From assembly GCA_005239745.1 (NCBI GenBank), contig SBBL01000140.1, positions 1 through 32,376 of the forward strand: a DNA stretch of 32,376 nucleotides. The letters run 5' to 3'. A program made the position numbers and the translations under genes. The DNA is from Candidatus Troglogloeales bacterium (GTDB taxonomy: Bacteria; Nitrospirota; Nitrospiria; SBBL01). Below are positions 7,331 through 14,883 of the stretch, one piece after another (within the stretch, counting starts at the first letter, position 1; each line of letters starts with the position of its first letter). A model generated the notes under the pieces. The model was not told the origin of the DNA. It worked only from the letters and a program-made list of their open reading frames with translations, and made no database searches.

Positions 7331-7475
7331 TGAACCGGTTCCTCCATTTGCGCTAAAATAAAAAGCCCCCTGTCATTAACCCGAAACGACCCCCGGAAGG
7401 GCCGACCCCACTACACACGACCGACGATGGTAACAAACTCGTTGCCCGTAGTGCAATCAACGGGATTGAACGCTT

Positions 7476-8561
7476 ATGAATACTGAAATCGTTATTATTG
7501 GGGCCGGTTTTTCCGGTGTTGCAACGGCCTATCACCTCATCCAACAAGGCTACACGGATATTTTAATCCTAGAACAGGAAAAGTCGGCGGGAACCCATGC
7601 CTCTGGACGGAACGCAGGTATGATCCGTCAGGTGGTGTCGGATGAAGCAATCGGAGAACTGGTCAAAGAAAATGCCCGATTTATTCAGGATGTGCCAGGG
7701 TTTCGGCAGACAGGCTCCCTTCTTTTAGGATCAGGGGAAACATGGAAGCAACTGGTTCAGGACGCCGAGCGGGCGAGCGCAAGGGGGGTTGCGGTTGAAC
7801 GTTATTCTCCCGGTAAAGCCGCCCAAAAAGTCTCCCTCTTAAATAACGTTTGTTTTGATGGGGCTATTTTCTCTCCTACCGACGGCGTGGTGGATATCCG
7901 TAAACTACTTGCCTTGTTCCTCGCGCCTGCTGCCGCCGCGGGCGTGATGGTTATGTCCTCACGGGTCATTGATATACAATGCGCGCAAGGCTGCGTAGAA
8001 GGTGTGGTTACAGGAACAAAACGGGTTAAGACAAAAATCGTGGTCAATGCAGCAGGGGCGTGGGCCGGAGAAGTGGGAGAGATGGCCGGTGCTATGCCAG
8101 TTCCGCTATGTTCCTATCGGAGGCATCTTTTTGTAACCGCTCCCCTTCCGCGGGTCAACCCCGGGTGGCCTTTTGTGTGGGATGTGGCGAGTCCGGTCTA
8201 TTTTCGTCCGGAAGGGGATGGATTGTTGCTTAGCCCATGTGACACCGTCCTGTCTCCTCCCTGTACACCTTCTACAGATCCAAAAGCGGCACGGCTCCTT
8301 GAAAGACGGTTAGCACCATACCCGGCATTGCAGAATCTTCCCATCAAAACCTCATGGGCAGGTCTTCGTACAAAGACCCCCGATGGACGGTTTGTCATCG
8401 GATGGGACCCCTGTCTCAAGGGCTTCTTCTGGGTTGCCGGCCTGGGTGGTCATGGGGTTTCGGGAAGCTGGGCCATTGGAAGATACGCGGCCGATCTCAT
8501 TCTTCATCCTGAAAAAAAGGAAGATGCCAGACTTTCCCCGAAGCGATTCCTCCCCTCATAA
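7476..8561 (+). CDS. FAD-dependent oxidoreductase of the D-amino-acid/glycine oxidase (DAO) family
   Basis: A 361-residue flavoprotein. The Rossmann motif GAGFSG at residues 9-14 is followed by the acidic end of strand 2 (ILEQE). SGRNAGMIRQ is the pattern seen in DAO, sarcosine oxidase and glycine oxidase enzymes. VVNAAGAWAGEVGEMAG is the mid-protein FAD contact. The C-terminal TPDGRFVIGWDP...FWVAGLGGHGVSGSWAIGR closes the FAD site. These enzymes oxidise amines or 2-hydroxy acids; the substrate cannot be read from sequence. ATG 7476 is the natural start, with only a weak GGGATTG upstream. A second FAD enzyme starts 16 bases downstream, so they probably form a two-gene operon. Confidence 0.82.
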   Translation: MNTEIVIIGAGFSGVATAYHLIQQGYTDILILEQEKSAGTHASGRNAGMIRQVVSDEAIGELVKENARFIQDVPGFRQTGSLLLGSGETWKQLVQDAERASARGVAVERYSPGKAAQKVSLLNNVCFDGAIFSPTDGVVDIRKLLALFLAPAAAAGVMVMSSRVIDIQCAQGCVEGVVTGTKRVKTKIVVNAAGAWAGEVGEMAGAMPVPLCSYRRHLFVTAPLPRVNPGWPFVWDVASPVYFRPEGDGLLLSPCDTVLSPPCTPSTDPKAARLLERRLAPYPALQNLPIKTSWAGLRTKTPDGRFVIGWDPCLKGFFWVAGLGGHGVSGSWAIGRYAADLILHPEKKEDARLSPKRFLPS

Positions 8562-8577
8562 GCGCGTCTAGGTCGTC

Positions 8578-9789
8578 ATGCAAGAAAAATATGATGTCAT
8601 TGTTGTGGGGGCCAGTATCGCGGGGCTTACGCTCTCTCTGCTGCTAACCCGGCAGGGGCACCGTGTGGCGCTCCTAGACCGGGATAAAGGTGTCAGGCCG
8701 ATGGTGCGTCCGGAGATACTTCAGCCACGGTTTCTTGATATTTTTAACGAATTGGGTCTTCTCTCGGACGTTCTCCAAAGGCCGCACCAGCGGTGTGAAA
8801 TATTTAATTTCCGCAAAATCACGGGTCCAAGACTGTGCCGGGTAGATTATGGTATTTTGAACCATCCCTTCCCTTACACGATTATTACCCTTCCCCATGT
8901 GCCCCAGGAGGTTTTACGCAAGCGCTTGGAAGGGTGTATTCATCCGATGACGAGGGTGGTTGATACCGTACGTACCGATCATCGGGTAAGCGGTGTGGTC
9001 GTTGAGAGAGAGGGCAAAAAGAACGAATATACGGCAGCAGTGGTTGTGGGTGCCGACGGGAGGGACTCACGGATTCGCGCGTTGCTCGAGATGCCCTACC
9101 AACTCTACTGGTATAAGGATGGGTATCTCTCTTTTACCCTCCGTCGGATCAAGACCGCTTCGTCGGAGGTGAATTACTACATGGGGAGGCATCAGATTTT
9201 GGGCCTATTCCCCATCTCAGGAGAAACCCTCTGTGGTCTCTATTTGGTGTCCGGTGGGTTTATGAAGAACCTTAGAGATCAGGACGTGGGCGCGTTTAAG
9301 TCAGCCCTTGCGGCCATTGACCCGGGGTTGCCTATCGCGGAGATTACCTCGTGGGATCAGGTATCCACCGCCCCCTGTGCGCGTGTGAGGGTAGACCACT
9401 GGGTGACGGACGGCGCTTGTCTGGTAGGTGACGCGGCGCATGCGATACACCCCCATGTCGCACAGGGCAGTACGCAGGCGCTGGAAGACGCCCGCGTACT
9501 GGCCAATGTGATCCAAGATGCTTTCAAAAAGGGAGACTTTAGTAAAAAGAGCCTGCTCCCCTACGAAGCAGCGCGAAAGGGACCGGTCACACGTCTTCAA
9601 AGGCTCGCCGATGAGTACGTCTGGCTGTGGGATACGGGAAATCCGATCCTTGCCTATCTTCGCGACCGTGCCTTTACCCATGTAGGACAAGACAAGCACC
9701 TCTTATACAAAACGATTGCCAATGAGGCGGGTCTTCAGGCTGAGCCGTTGACTCTTTGGGAGCGGGTTCAAGCCGTCGTGGGGATATAG
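8578..9789 (+). CDS. FAD-dependent monooxygenase (UbiH/PHBH-like, FAD_binding_3 type)
   Basis: A 403-residue class A flavoprotein hydroxylase or related reductase. The three family motifs are present: GASIAG near the N-terminus (GxGxxG variant), VVGADGRDSRIR (DG motif), and CLVGDAAHAIHPHVAQGSTQALEDARVLA (GD motif with the family's PxxGQG-like turn as PHVAQG). Relatives hydroxylate aromatics or quinone precursors, or reduce prenyl chains. I cannot tell which from the sequence. It lies 16 bases after a DAO-type FAD enzyme, an arrangement that may point to a shared pathway. The gene ends five bases before a MITE-like element, so the element sits at the operon's 3' edge. Confidence 0.83.
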   Translation: MQEKYDVIVVGASIAGLTLSLLLTRQGHRVALLDRDKGVRPMVRPEILQPRFLDIFNELGLLSDVLQRPHQRCEIFNFRKITGPRLCRVDYGILNHPFPYTIITLPHVPQEVLRKRLEGCIHPMTRVVDTVRTDHRVSGVVVEREGKKNEYTAAVVVGADGRDSRIRALLEMPYQLYWYKDGYLSFTLRRIKTASSEVNYYMGRHQILGLFPISGETLCGLYLVSGGFMKNLRDQDVGAFKSALAAIDPGLPIAEITSWDQVSTAPCARVRVDHWVTDGACLVGDAAHAIHPHVAQGSTQALEDARVLANVIQDAFKKGDFSKKSLLPYEAARKGPVTRLQRLADEYVWLWDTGNPILAYLRDRAFTHVGQDKHLLYKTIANEAGLQAEPLTLWERVQAVVGI

Positions 9790-9793
9790 GTAA

Positions 9794-10013
9794 GGACACC
9801 TCTAAAAACCGTCACGAGCGGCCCAAGTGCAAGGCGCTACTGCGCACAGGAACCGCAATGTACGCTGTGTACATGAGGATTCCGAGCACCACGCAGCACC
9901 CCAAGAGCTTGCTCTTGGGGACCCCGCGCAACGCACCGGGGCCCCCAAAACAATGTTTTAATGTTTTGGGGTGGGCAGCAATTGGGACGCGCAGTAGGTT
10001 TTTAGAGGTGCCC
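9794..10013. mobile_element. 220-bp MITE-like element with 17-bp terminal inverted repeats and GTAA target duplication
   Basis: The left end ggacacctctaaaaacc (9794-9810) is the inverted complement of the right end ggtttttagaggtgccc (9997-10013) at 16 of 17 positions. The direct repeat gtaa flanks it exactly (9790-9793 and 10014-10017), as expected for a 4-bp target-site duplication. The interior has no credible coding sequence but contains two strong hairpins (9899-9920 and 9943-9971). About 60 bases of the left end recur near 22604-22665. The size, lack of a transposase and duplication fit a miniature element moved in trans by a transposase of an insertion sequence. The IS family (IS5-like is one possibility from the 4-bp duplication) is not established. 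Together with 10018-10112 this accounts for the 323-bp gap between genes. Confidence 0.85.
9899..9971. repeat. Two tandem hairpins inside the MITE, including the TTGGGGACCCCGC motif
   Basis: Hairpin 1 has arms ccccaagagc (9899-9908) and gctcttgggg (9911-9920), perfect over 10 bp, and continues into accccgc (9921-9927). Hairpin 2 has arms ccccaaaaca (9943-9952) and tgttttgggg (9962-9971), also perfect. The 29-base unit 9899-9927 matches a unit inside glyS (24135-24163) at 24 of 29 positions. Confidence 0.75.
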
Positions 10014-10112
10014 GTAAAGATGTAAGGTTGGCTGGAAGTAACCTCCCCTTAACAAAGTGTGTTAGGCTTGCGCCTTAAACGAGATAGATATTCGTCGGTA
10101 GGAGGAGTCCTT

Positions 10113-11462
10113 ATGGAGTTTGATCTGGATTGGGCCCGTGCGCTTTTGGAACAGGCCAAGTCACTTGGCGCGACAGAGGGCGATGTTATGGTTCTTACCA
10201 AAGAGGCCTTTTCCGTGCAGGTGCGTCTGGGTGAGATTGAAAAAATTAGCGGTACGAAGGAGAAAAGCCTAGGGTTGCGCCTCTTTGTCGGGACACGATC
10301 TGCCATTACCTCCACGTCCGATTTTGCCCCCGCGTCACTCCGTCAGTTGGTCACCGATACCTACAAGCTGGCAACGCTTGCGGAAGAAGATACCGCCGCG
10401 GGCCTTCCGGCCTACGAATCCTGTGCGAAAACCTACCCAGATCTTGCTCTCACCGACGCGGAGATAGAAAAGCTTTCCGTTGATCAAAAAATTGACATGG
10501 CCAAACGGGCGGAAGAAGTGGCACTTTCGCAAGATGCGAGGCTCACCCAATCCGACGGTGCCGACTTCAGCCATTCCGACACGCAGATACTCTATGCCGC
10601 CAGCAACGGCTTTAACGGCCAATTTCGCGCGTCCGGTGTATCACTTTCCGTATCACCCATTGCCCTTTCCAAGGAAGGTCGGATGCAGCGTGACTATTGG
10701 TATTGCGCCAGGAGACGCCTCAACCAGATGGAGACGGCGGAAGCAGTAGGGCGAGTGGCGGCGGCAAGAACGGTTAGGCGCATTGGCGCTAGAAAAATTG
10801 CCACACAGCAAGTACCGGTAATCTTTGACCCTGAAACGGCCGCGTCGTTGATGGGTCATTTAGCGTCTGCCGTATCGGGTGACGCCATCTACAAGGGCGC
10901 ATCATTTTTGATCGGACAGATGGGGCAGCAAATCGCGTCACCGCTTGTCACGGTCTATGACGACCCCACGCTACCGGGGGCTCTGGGTTCTCAGCCGTTT
11001 GACGATGAAGGGCTCCCTTCTTATCGCAAGGAAGTCATTAAGAATGGAATCCTCAAAAGCTATTTACTTGATACCTATTCGGGGAGAAAGCTAGGGCTTC
11101 CATCAACGGGCAATGCCTCTCGTTCCACCGGCGTTGCTCCATCCGTCGGAACCACTAATTTTCATTTGGCCGTCGGCGACACGTCGCCTTCGGCCATTAT
11201 TGGCTCCGTAAAGTCCGGCCTCTACGTCACGGAGCTGATTGGTTTTGGTGTCAATGGGGTGACGGGCGACTACTCCCGCGGTGCGGTGGGCCTCTGGATT
11301 GAAAATGGTGAGCTTACTTACCCGGTTCATGAGATTACCATCGCCGGAAACTTAAAGGATATGTACCGGCAGATTGAGAAGGTGGGGAACGATTTAGACC
11401 CGCTGCGACGCACCGCTGCCCCTACCCTGAAAATTGCGCAGATGACCATCGCAGGAAATTAG
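10113..11462 (+). CDS. pmbA: TldE/PmbA-type metalloprotease-family protein
   Basis: A 449-residue protein of the U62/TldD-PmbA family, which forms TldD/TldE complexes that process peptides such as microcins or modified antitoxins. Visible family blocks are VRLGEIEKISGTKEKSLGLRLFVG near the N-terminus, the TPR-free middle domain, and a C-terminal region with PFDDEGLPSYRKEVIKNGILKSYLLDTYSGRKLG and GDYSRGAVGLWIENGELTYPVHEITIAGNLKDM. No HExxxH zinc motif of the catalytic TldD partner is present, which fits the PmbA/TldE side. The frame opens at 10059, but the strong Shine-Dalgarno GGAGGAG (10101-10107) sets the ATG at 10113. No tldD gene is in the window. It is convergent with the next gene, with a 20-base gap. 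Confidence 0.9.
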   Translation: MEFDLDWARALLEQAKSLGATEGDVMVLTKEAFSVQVRLGEIEKISGTKEKSLGLRLFVGTRSAITSTSDFAPASLRQLVTDTYKLATLAEEDTAAGLPAYESCAKTYPDLALTDAEIEKLSVDQKIDMAKRAEEVALSQDARLTQSDGADFSHSDTQILYAASNGFNGQFRASGVSLSVSPIALSKEGRMQRDYWYCARRRLNQMETAEAVGRVAAARTVRRIGARKIATQQVPVIFDPETAASLMGHLASAVSGDAIYKGASFLIGQMGQQIASPLVTVYDDPTLPGALGSQPFDDEGLPSYRKEVIKNGILKSYLLDTYSGRKLGLPSTGNASRSTGVAPSVGTTNFHLAVGDTSPSAIIGSVKSGLYVTELIGFGVNGVTGDYSRGAVGLWIENGELTYPVHEITIAGNLKDMYRQIEKVGNDLDPLRRTAAPTLKIAQMTIAGN

Positions 11463-11482
11463 CATTCGCATCGCAATGCGGA

Positions 11483-13345
11483 TTACCGGTTTGTATGGAT
11501 AAATGACGTTTGTATATGCTTTCCATTGACGATCTCAACAAAAATAGGGCTCCGAATCGCTTCCCCATGCCGTACCCCCGATAGGTCCCCGGTTATCCCC
11601 GGCACATCGCGCATCCGCCCGATGGCGTCCCTAACGGCCTGAGGGGTTATGTCCTTACCCGTATCCATTGCCGTTAGGATGAGCGTAGTCGCGTCGTATG
11701 CCTGTGCCGCAAACAGGTCGGGTTCCATATGAAACTGGGTTTTGTATGCCTCCACAAAATCTTGTACGTAGGGTTTGTGACTTTGTGGAAAAAATCCACT
11801 CACGTAGACTGCCCCATCCACATCGTCGGCAACGGATGCCAACACCTCTGGATTGCCCCAATGATGCGATCCAAGGAGGGGAATCTTTTGGATACCATAA
11901 AACTTAAGTTGTGGTGCAATAAGCCTAATATCTTTAGCCTCCCCGGGCAGGAGGAGGACGTCAAATCCTAGCTGAAGGGCCCCGGAACCATCCCCTGCCG
12001 GTTTCAGACGGCTAATGGCCTGACGAAAGTCGGTCGTTCCCTTTACGTAAGACTCGGCATGGACAAGGACCCCACCCGATTGCTCTATCGTCTCACTAAA
12101 GCATGTAAGCCAACCCATTGGGTCATCAGGATAGAGAACGGCGTACCGAATAGCACGCATTTTTTTGGCGGCATAGGCAACCATTGCGAGACACTGTGAC
12201 CGTGGCGTCATCGCGTGACGAATCACAGACTCCCCCAGTGATACTAAAGAGGCGGACGTTGCGGCCGGCGTAATGAGAAATAACTTTAAGCGTTTGGCAA
12301 TCGCTCCTATCCGATTGACCTGCTTACTCAATAGGGGGCCAACAATGCCCACTGGACGATACTCTTTCAACCACCGCTCCATCTGAATATTCCCTTTGTT
12401 CTCATCGCTGACAATGAGTCCAATGGAAGCCTCCGGCCGTGACCCTCTCCATTGTCCTATGGCCAGTCGAACCCCATTGAGGGCAGCGACTCCGAAGGTG
12501 GAGGCCTTTCCCGACTGGGGAAAGATCGCAGCAATCAAAAACTTCTGCGCTTTGATCTTGTCTTGTAAGTCAGCCAGTGCCTCCGGGATTGTCTTCGCGT
12601 AAGGATGATGAGGGAAAAGAGGTACAAATGTTTCCAATACCTGCATTTCACGGTCGTATTCTTCCTTGGAATCTAAAAGGGCAATCAAGGCAATCGCGGC
12701 CTCGTCGGCTGGGAACATGGGACGATAGGCTTCGATGACCTCCCGGATGTCCGCCTCTTCAAGCCGTTCCGTTAAGATCAATCGAACACGCTCTTTAAGC
12801 GCTTCCCGTTTGTCTATATCGAGAAGCAAATCATGCATCAATTTTAGGGCGTGGATGGCACGCTTTGGATGGGTGGTTTCCTCAAGCTGCGCAGCCTGAT
12901 CATAAACGGAAATTTTTTCGGCGGTCTCCCCTTCTACGTTTTGCCAGAGTGTGATAGCTTTATCCGGTGCGTGGATTGCCAGATAAGCCTTACCCAACTC
13001 CACGCGGGCCGGCGTGGCAAGGGGGTCGCTGGGAAACTGTTTAAGTAAGGTCTCTAAAGCAAGGATTGCCTTCTTACGGTCTAATGCTTGTCCCGCACGA
13101 CCGAGTAGCAAGTAAACGGCAGGCAGGTGTGCACTCTTGGGGTAACGCAGAAGAAACTCCTCTGCCGCCGTGCGTGCGCCTAAATAGTCTTTCAAATAAA
13201 ACAAGTCTGTCGCCCTGGCAAGTAGGGACCGTTCTTTATCGGGCGAGAGCGCTTGTACGGATGAAGTGGCGGTTTCTTGAGAGAACCCCCAATCAAAGCA
13301 AGGAAAGCCGATGACCAGGAATAAAAGAGACAGGGCAATACGCAT
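11483..13345 (-). CDS. Periplasmic TPR plus type 1 ligand-binding (LpoA/LivJ-like) protein
   Basis: A 620-residue exported protein. An N-terminal signal peptide (MRIALSLLFLVIG...) ends near GFS-QE; the Cys in GFPC is not in a good lipobox. Residues about 35-260 form TPR-like repeats (LYLKDYLGARTAAEEFLLRYPKS and similar blocks). From about 270 a periplasmic-binding fold begins with IAAIFPQSGKASTFGVAALNGV, contains PVGIVGPLLSKQ, FLITPAATSASL and GFFPQSHKPYVQDFVEAY, and ends near the C-terminus. This is the architecture of LpoA-like penicillin-binding-protein activators and of Leu/Ile/Val-type solute receptors fused to TPRs. Which function applies is not decidable here. A GTG nine bases upstream (13354) is an alternative start; neither has a clear Shine-Dalgarno site. 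It is divergent from xerD. Confidence 0.82.
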   Translation of the reverse strand: MRIALSLLFLVIGFPCFDWGFSQETATSSVQALSPDKERSLLARATDLFYLKDYLGARTAAEEFLLRYPKSAHLPAVYLLLGRAGQALDRKKAILALETLLKQFPSDPLATPARVELGKAYLAIHAPDKAITLWQNVEGETAEKISVYDQAAQLEETTHPKRAIHALKLMHDLLLDIDKREALKERVRLILTERLEEADIREVIEAYRPMFPADEAAIALIALLDSKEEYDREMQVLETFVPLFPHHPYAKTIPEALADLQDKIKAQKFLIAAIFPQSGKASTFGVAALNGVRLAIGQWRGSRPEASIGLIVSDENKGNIQMERWLKEYRPVGIVGPLLSKQVNRIGAIAKRLKLFLITPAATSASLVSLGESVIRHAMTPRSQCLAMVAYAAKKMRAIRYAVLYPDDPMGWLTCFSETIEQSGGVLVHAESYVKGTTDFRQAISRLKPAGDGSGALQLGFDVLLLPGEAKDIRLIAPQLKFYGIQKIPLLGSHHWGNPEVLASVADDVDGAVYVSGFFPQSHKPYVQDFVEAYKTQFHMEPDLFAAQAYDATTLILTAMDTGKDITPQAVRDAIGRMRDVPGITGDLSGVRHGEAIRSPIFVEIVNGKHIQTSFIHTNR

Positions 13346-13376
13346 CACGCACACAGGGTAAGACGCAGGCGTTACC

Positions 13377-13406
13377 TTGTCAAGGAGATTGCGCTTTGGC
13401 TAGAAT
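13377..13406 (+). promoter_or_regulatory. Promoter for xerD, implying a leaderless transcript
   Basis: The -35 TTGTCA (13377-13382), an 18-base spacer and -10 TAGAAT (13401-13406) form a good sigma-70 site. Seven bases after the -10 comes the xerD GTG (13413), the expected +1. No Shine-Dalgarno sequence fits between them. Confidence 0.68.
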
Positions 13407-13412
13407 AACGCC

Positions 13413-14312
13413 GTGGACCCGGAGAGCAACAATCTGGTAGGTCGTTTCTTAAATGCCCTGCTTGTAGAGAAGGGACTTTCTCTAAGTACGGTTACGGCCT
13501 ATTCCCACGACCTTCAAAAATGGTTGCGGTATCTTGAAGGGCATTCCTCTATTGCCCTATGCCGGGTACAACGCCAACATATTGTGATGTTCTTATCGGA
13601 GTCTCGGAAAACTGCCCCGGCGGCGTTGTCAACGTTGCGCCTGCTCTCCGCATTACGCGCCTTTTATCAGTTTTTGGTCAATGAGGGACGGATCGGCAGT
13701 AACCCGACCAGTCTGATCCGTGGACCCAAAGCGCCTTTGCGTCTTCCAAAGACGCTCTCTTCCGATGAGATCATGCGGCTCTTAAATCTACCCAAGGGGA
13801 ACACACCGCGGGGAGTTCGAGACGATGCCATGATTGAGCTGCTTTATGCGACGGGATTGCGGGTTTCAGAGTTGGTGCGTTTGCCGGTAAATGCCATTGA
13901 CACGGAGATGGGCTGTTTAACCACCACCGGAAAAGGGAACAAGGAGAGGCGGGTGCCGATTGGCGAGTATGCCCTACGCAAGGTTGCCCTCTATCTCTCT
14001 TCGGCCCGCCCGTCACTGCTTAAAAAACAAGTCTCTGAGAGCCTTTTTATGGGTCCGTCCGGGAAGGCCATCAGCCGACAGGCGTTTTGGAAACAACTAA
14101 AACACTATGCCCAAAAGGCCGGCATTGCCTTCCGGGTAACGCCACACGCGTTACGGCACTCCTTTGCCAGTCACCTCTTAGCACGGGGGGCCGACATCCG
14201 TGCCATCCAGATGATGCTTGGGCATGTGGATATCTCAACGACACAAATCTATACCCACGTAGACCGCAGCCAGTTGAAGCGAATCCACACAGAAAGCCAT
14301 CCGCGTGGATAA
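13413..14312 (+). CDS. xerD: Tyrosine recombinase XerD/XerC
   Basis: A 299-residue site-specific recombinase that, with its partner, resolves chromosome dimers at dif in the FtsK-dependent step of division. The N-terminal SAM-like domain spans about 1-90. The catalytic domain has all six residues: Arg150 (ATGLRVSELVRL), Lys174 (TGKGNKERRVPIG), His245 and Arg248 (HALRHSFASHLL), His271 (MLGHVDISTTQ) and the nucleophile Tyr280 (IYTHV). The length is that of housekeeping Xer proteins, not of phage or integron integrases. The GTG start coincides with the expected transcription start. The gene overlaps the next by 8 bases. XerC versus XerD cannot be separated with certainty; LP-KTLS and the length favour XerD. 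Confidence 0.92.
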   Translation: MDPESNNLVGRFLNALLVEKGLSLSTVTAYSHDLQKWLRYLEGHSSIALCRVQRQHIVMFLSESRKTAPAALSTLRLLSALRAFYQFLVNEGRIGSNPTSLIRGPKAPLRLPKTLSSDEIMRLLNLPKGNTPRGVRDDAMIELLYATGLRVSELVRLPVNAIDTEMGCLTTTGKGNKERRVPIGEYALRKVALYLSSARPSLLKKQVSESLFMGPSGKAISRQAFWKQLKHYAQKAGIAFRVTPHALRHSFASHLLARGADIRAIQMMLGHVDISTTQIYTHVDRSQLKRIHTESHPRG

Positions 14313-14883
14313 GGCCATCTATCGCTATTGTCTAACCCTCTTTATGCTATTTTGTGGGGGGGGGACGTCCGTGCTCCATGCCGCCGACGCACGCATTAGC
14401 GATCTAAAGACGGAGGTGGTTCAAGGCCAAATTGTAGTCTCAGCCGTAATGAGCGGTGAGTTTCGGGAAGAAACATGGACTGACCTGCACAATGGCATTC
14501 CGAAGGACACCTACTATTACATCGTTCTTATGCAGAAGCGACGCAATTGGTTTGACGAAGAATTACACGCGGTCACAGTCCACTATGCCGTTCGGTTTGA
14601 TCTCTTGAAAAAAATCTATCAGGTGGTTACCACCTTTGATGGGCATCAGTCGGAAGCCATTTACCATCGTTTTGAGGAGATGAAGACGGCCGTCTCTAGT
14701 ATCACGCGAATCCCGCTTGCGCCTGATGACGTGCTGGCAGCCTCTCGTCGCCGCTATGTTCGCGTTAAAATGCAGATGCAGACGACCCGGCTGCCGCTTT
14801 ATTTAGACCATCTGCTCTTTTTTATTCCGTTTCTTGAGCTGGATACGGAGTGGTCGCGCTCCGAGGATCTTCCTCACAAATGA
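14305..14883 (+). CDS. DUF4390 domain protein (exported)
   Basis: A 192-residue protein of the DUF4390 family, commonly found just upstream of NtrY-type kinases in several phyla. The hydrophobic N-terminus (YRYCLTLFMLFCGGG) followed by LHAA-DA looks like a signal peptide. The mature part has a beta-rich pattern with TYYYIVLMQKRRNWFDEEL and HYAVRFDLLKKIYQV. Starts at GTG 14305 inside the xerD 3' end (8-base overlap), and its TGA overlaps the kinase ATG (ATGA), so all three genes look translationally coupled. The signal peptide codons include a run of nine G (14356-14364), a possible slippage site. Function unknown; coupling suggests a periplasmic role with the kinase. Confidence 0.82.
   Translation: MDKAIYRYCLTLFMLFCGGGTSVLHAADARISDLKTEVVQGQIVVSAVMSGEFREETWTDLHNGIPKDTYYYIVLMQKRRNWFDEELHAVTVHYAVRFDLLKKIYQVVTTFDGHQSEAIYHRFEEMKTAVSSITRIPLAPDDVLAASRRRYVRVKMQMQTTRLPLYLDHLLFFIPFLELDTEWSRSEDLPHK

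Noticed and set aside
7331-7475. Promoters in the rpsP / DAO-oxidoreductase divergent region
   Set aside because: No -35/-10 pair good enough to support on either strand, though promoters must exist here.
11463-11482. Bidirectional terminator between pmbA and the TPR protein
   Set aside because: Only a five-pair stem (cgcat/atgcg) without T-runs was seen.
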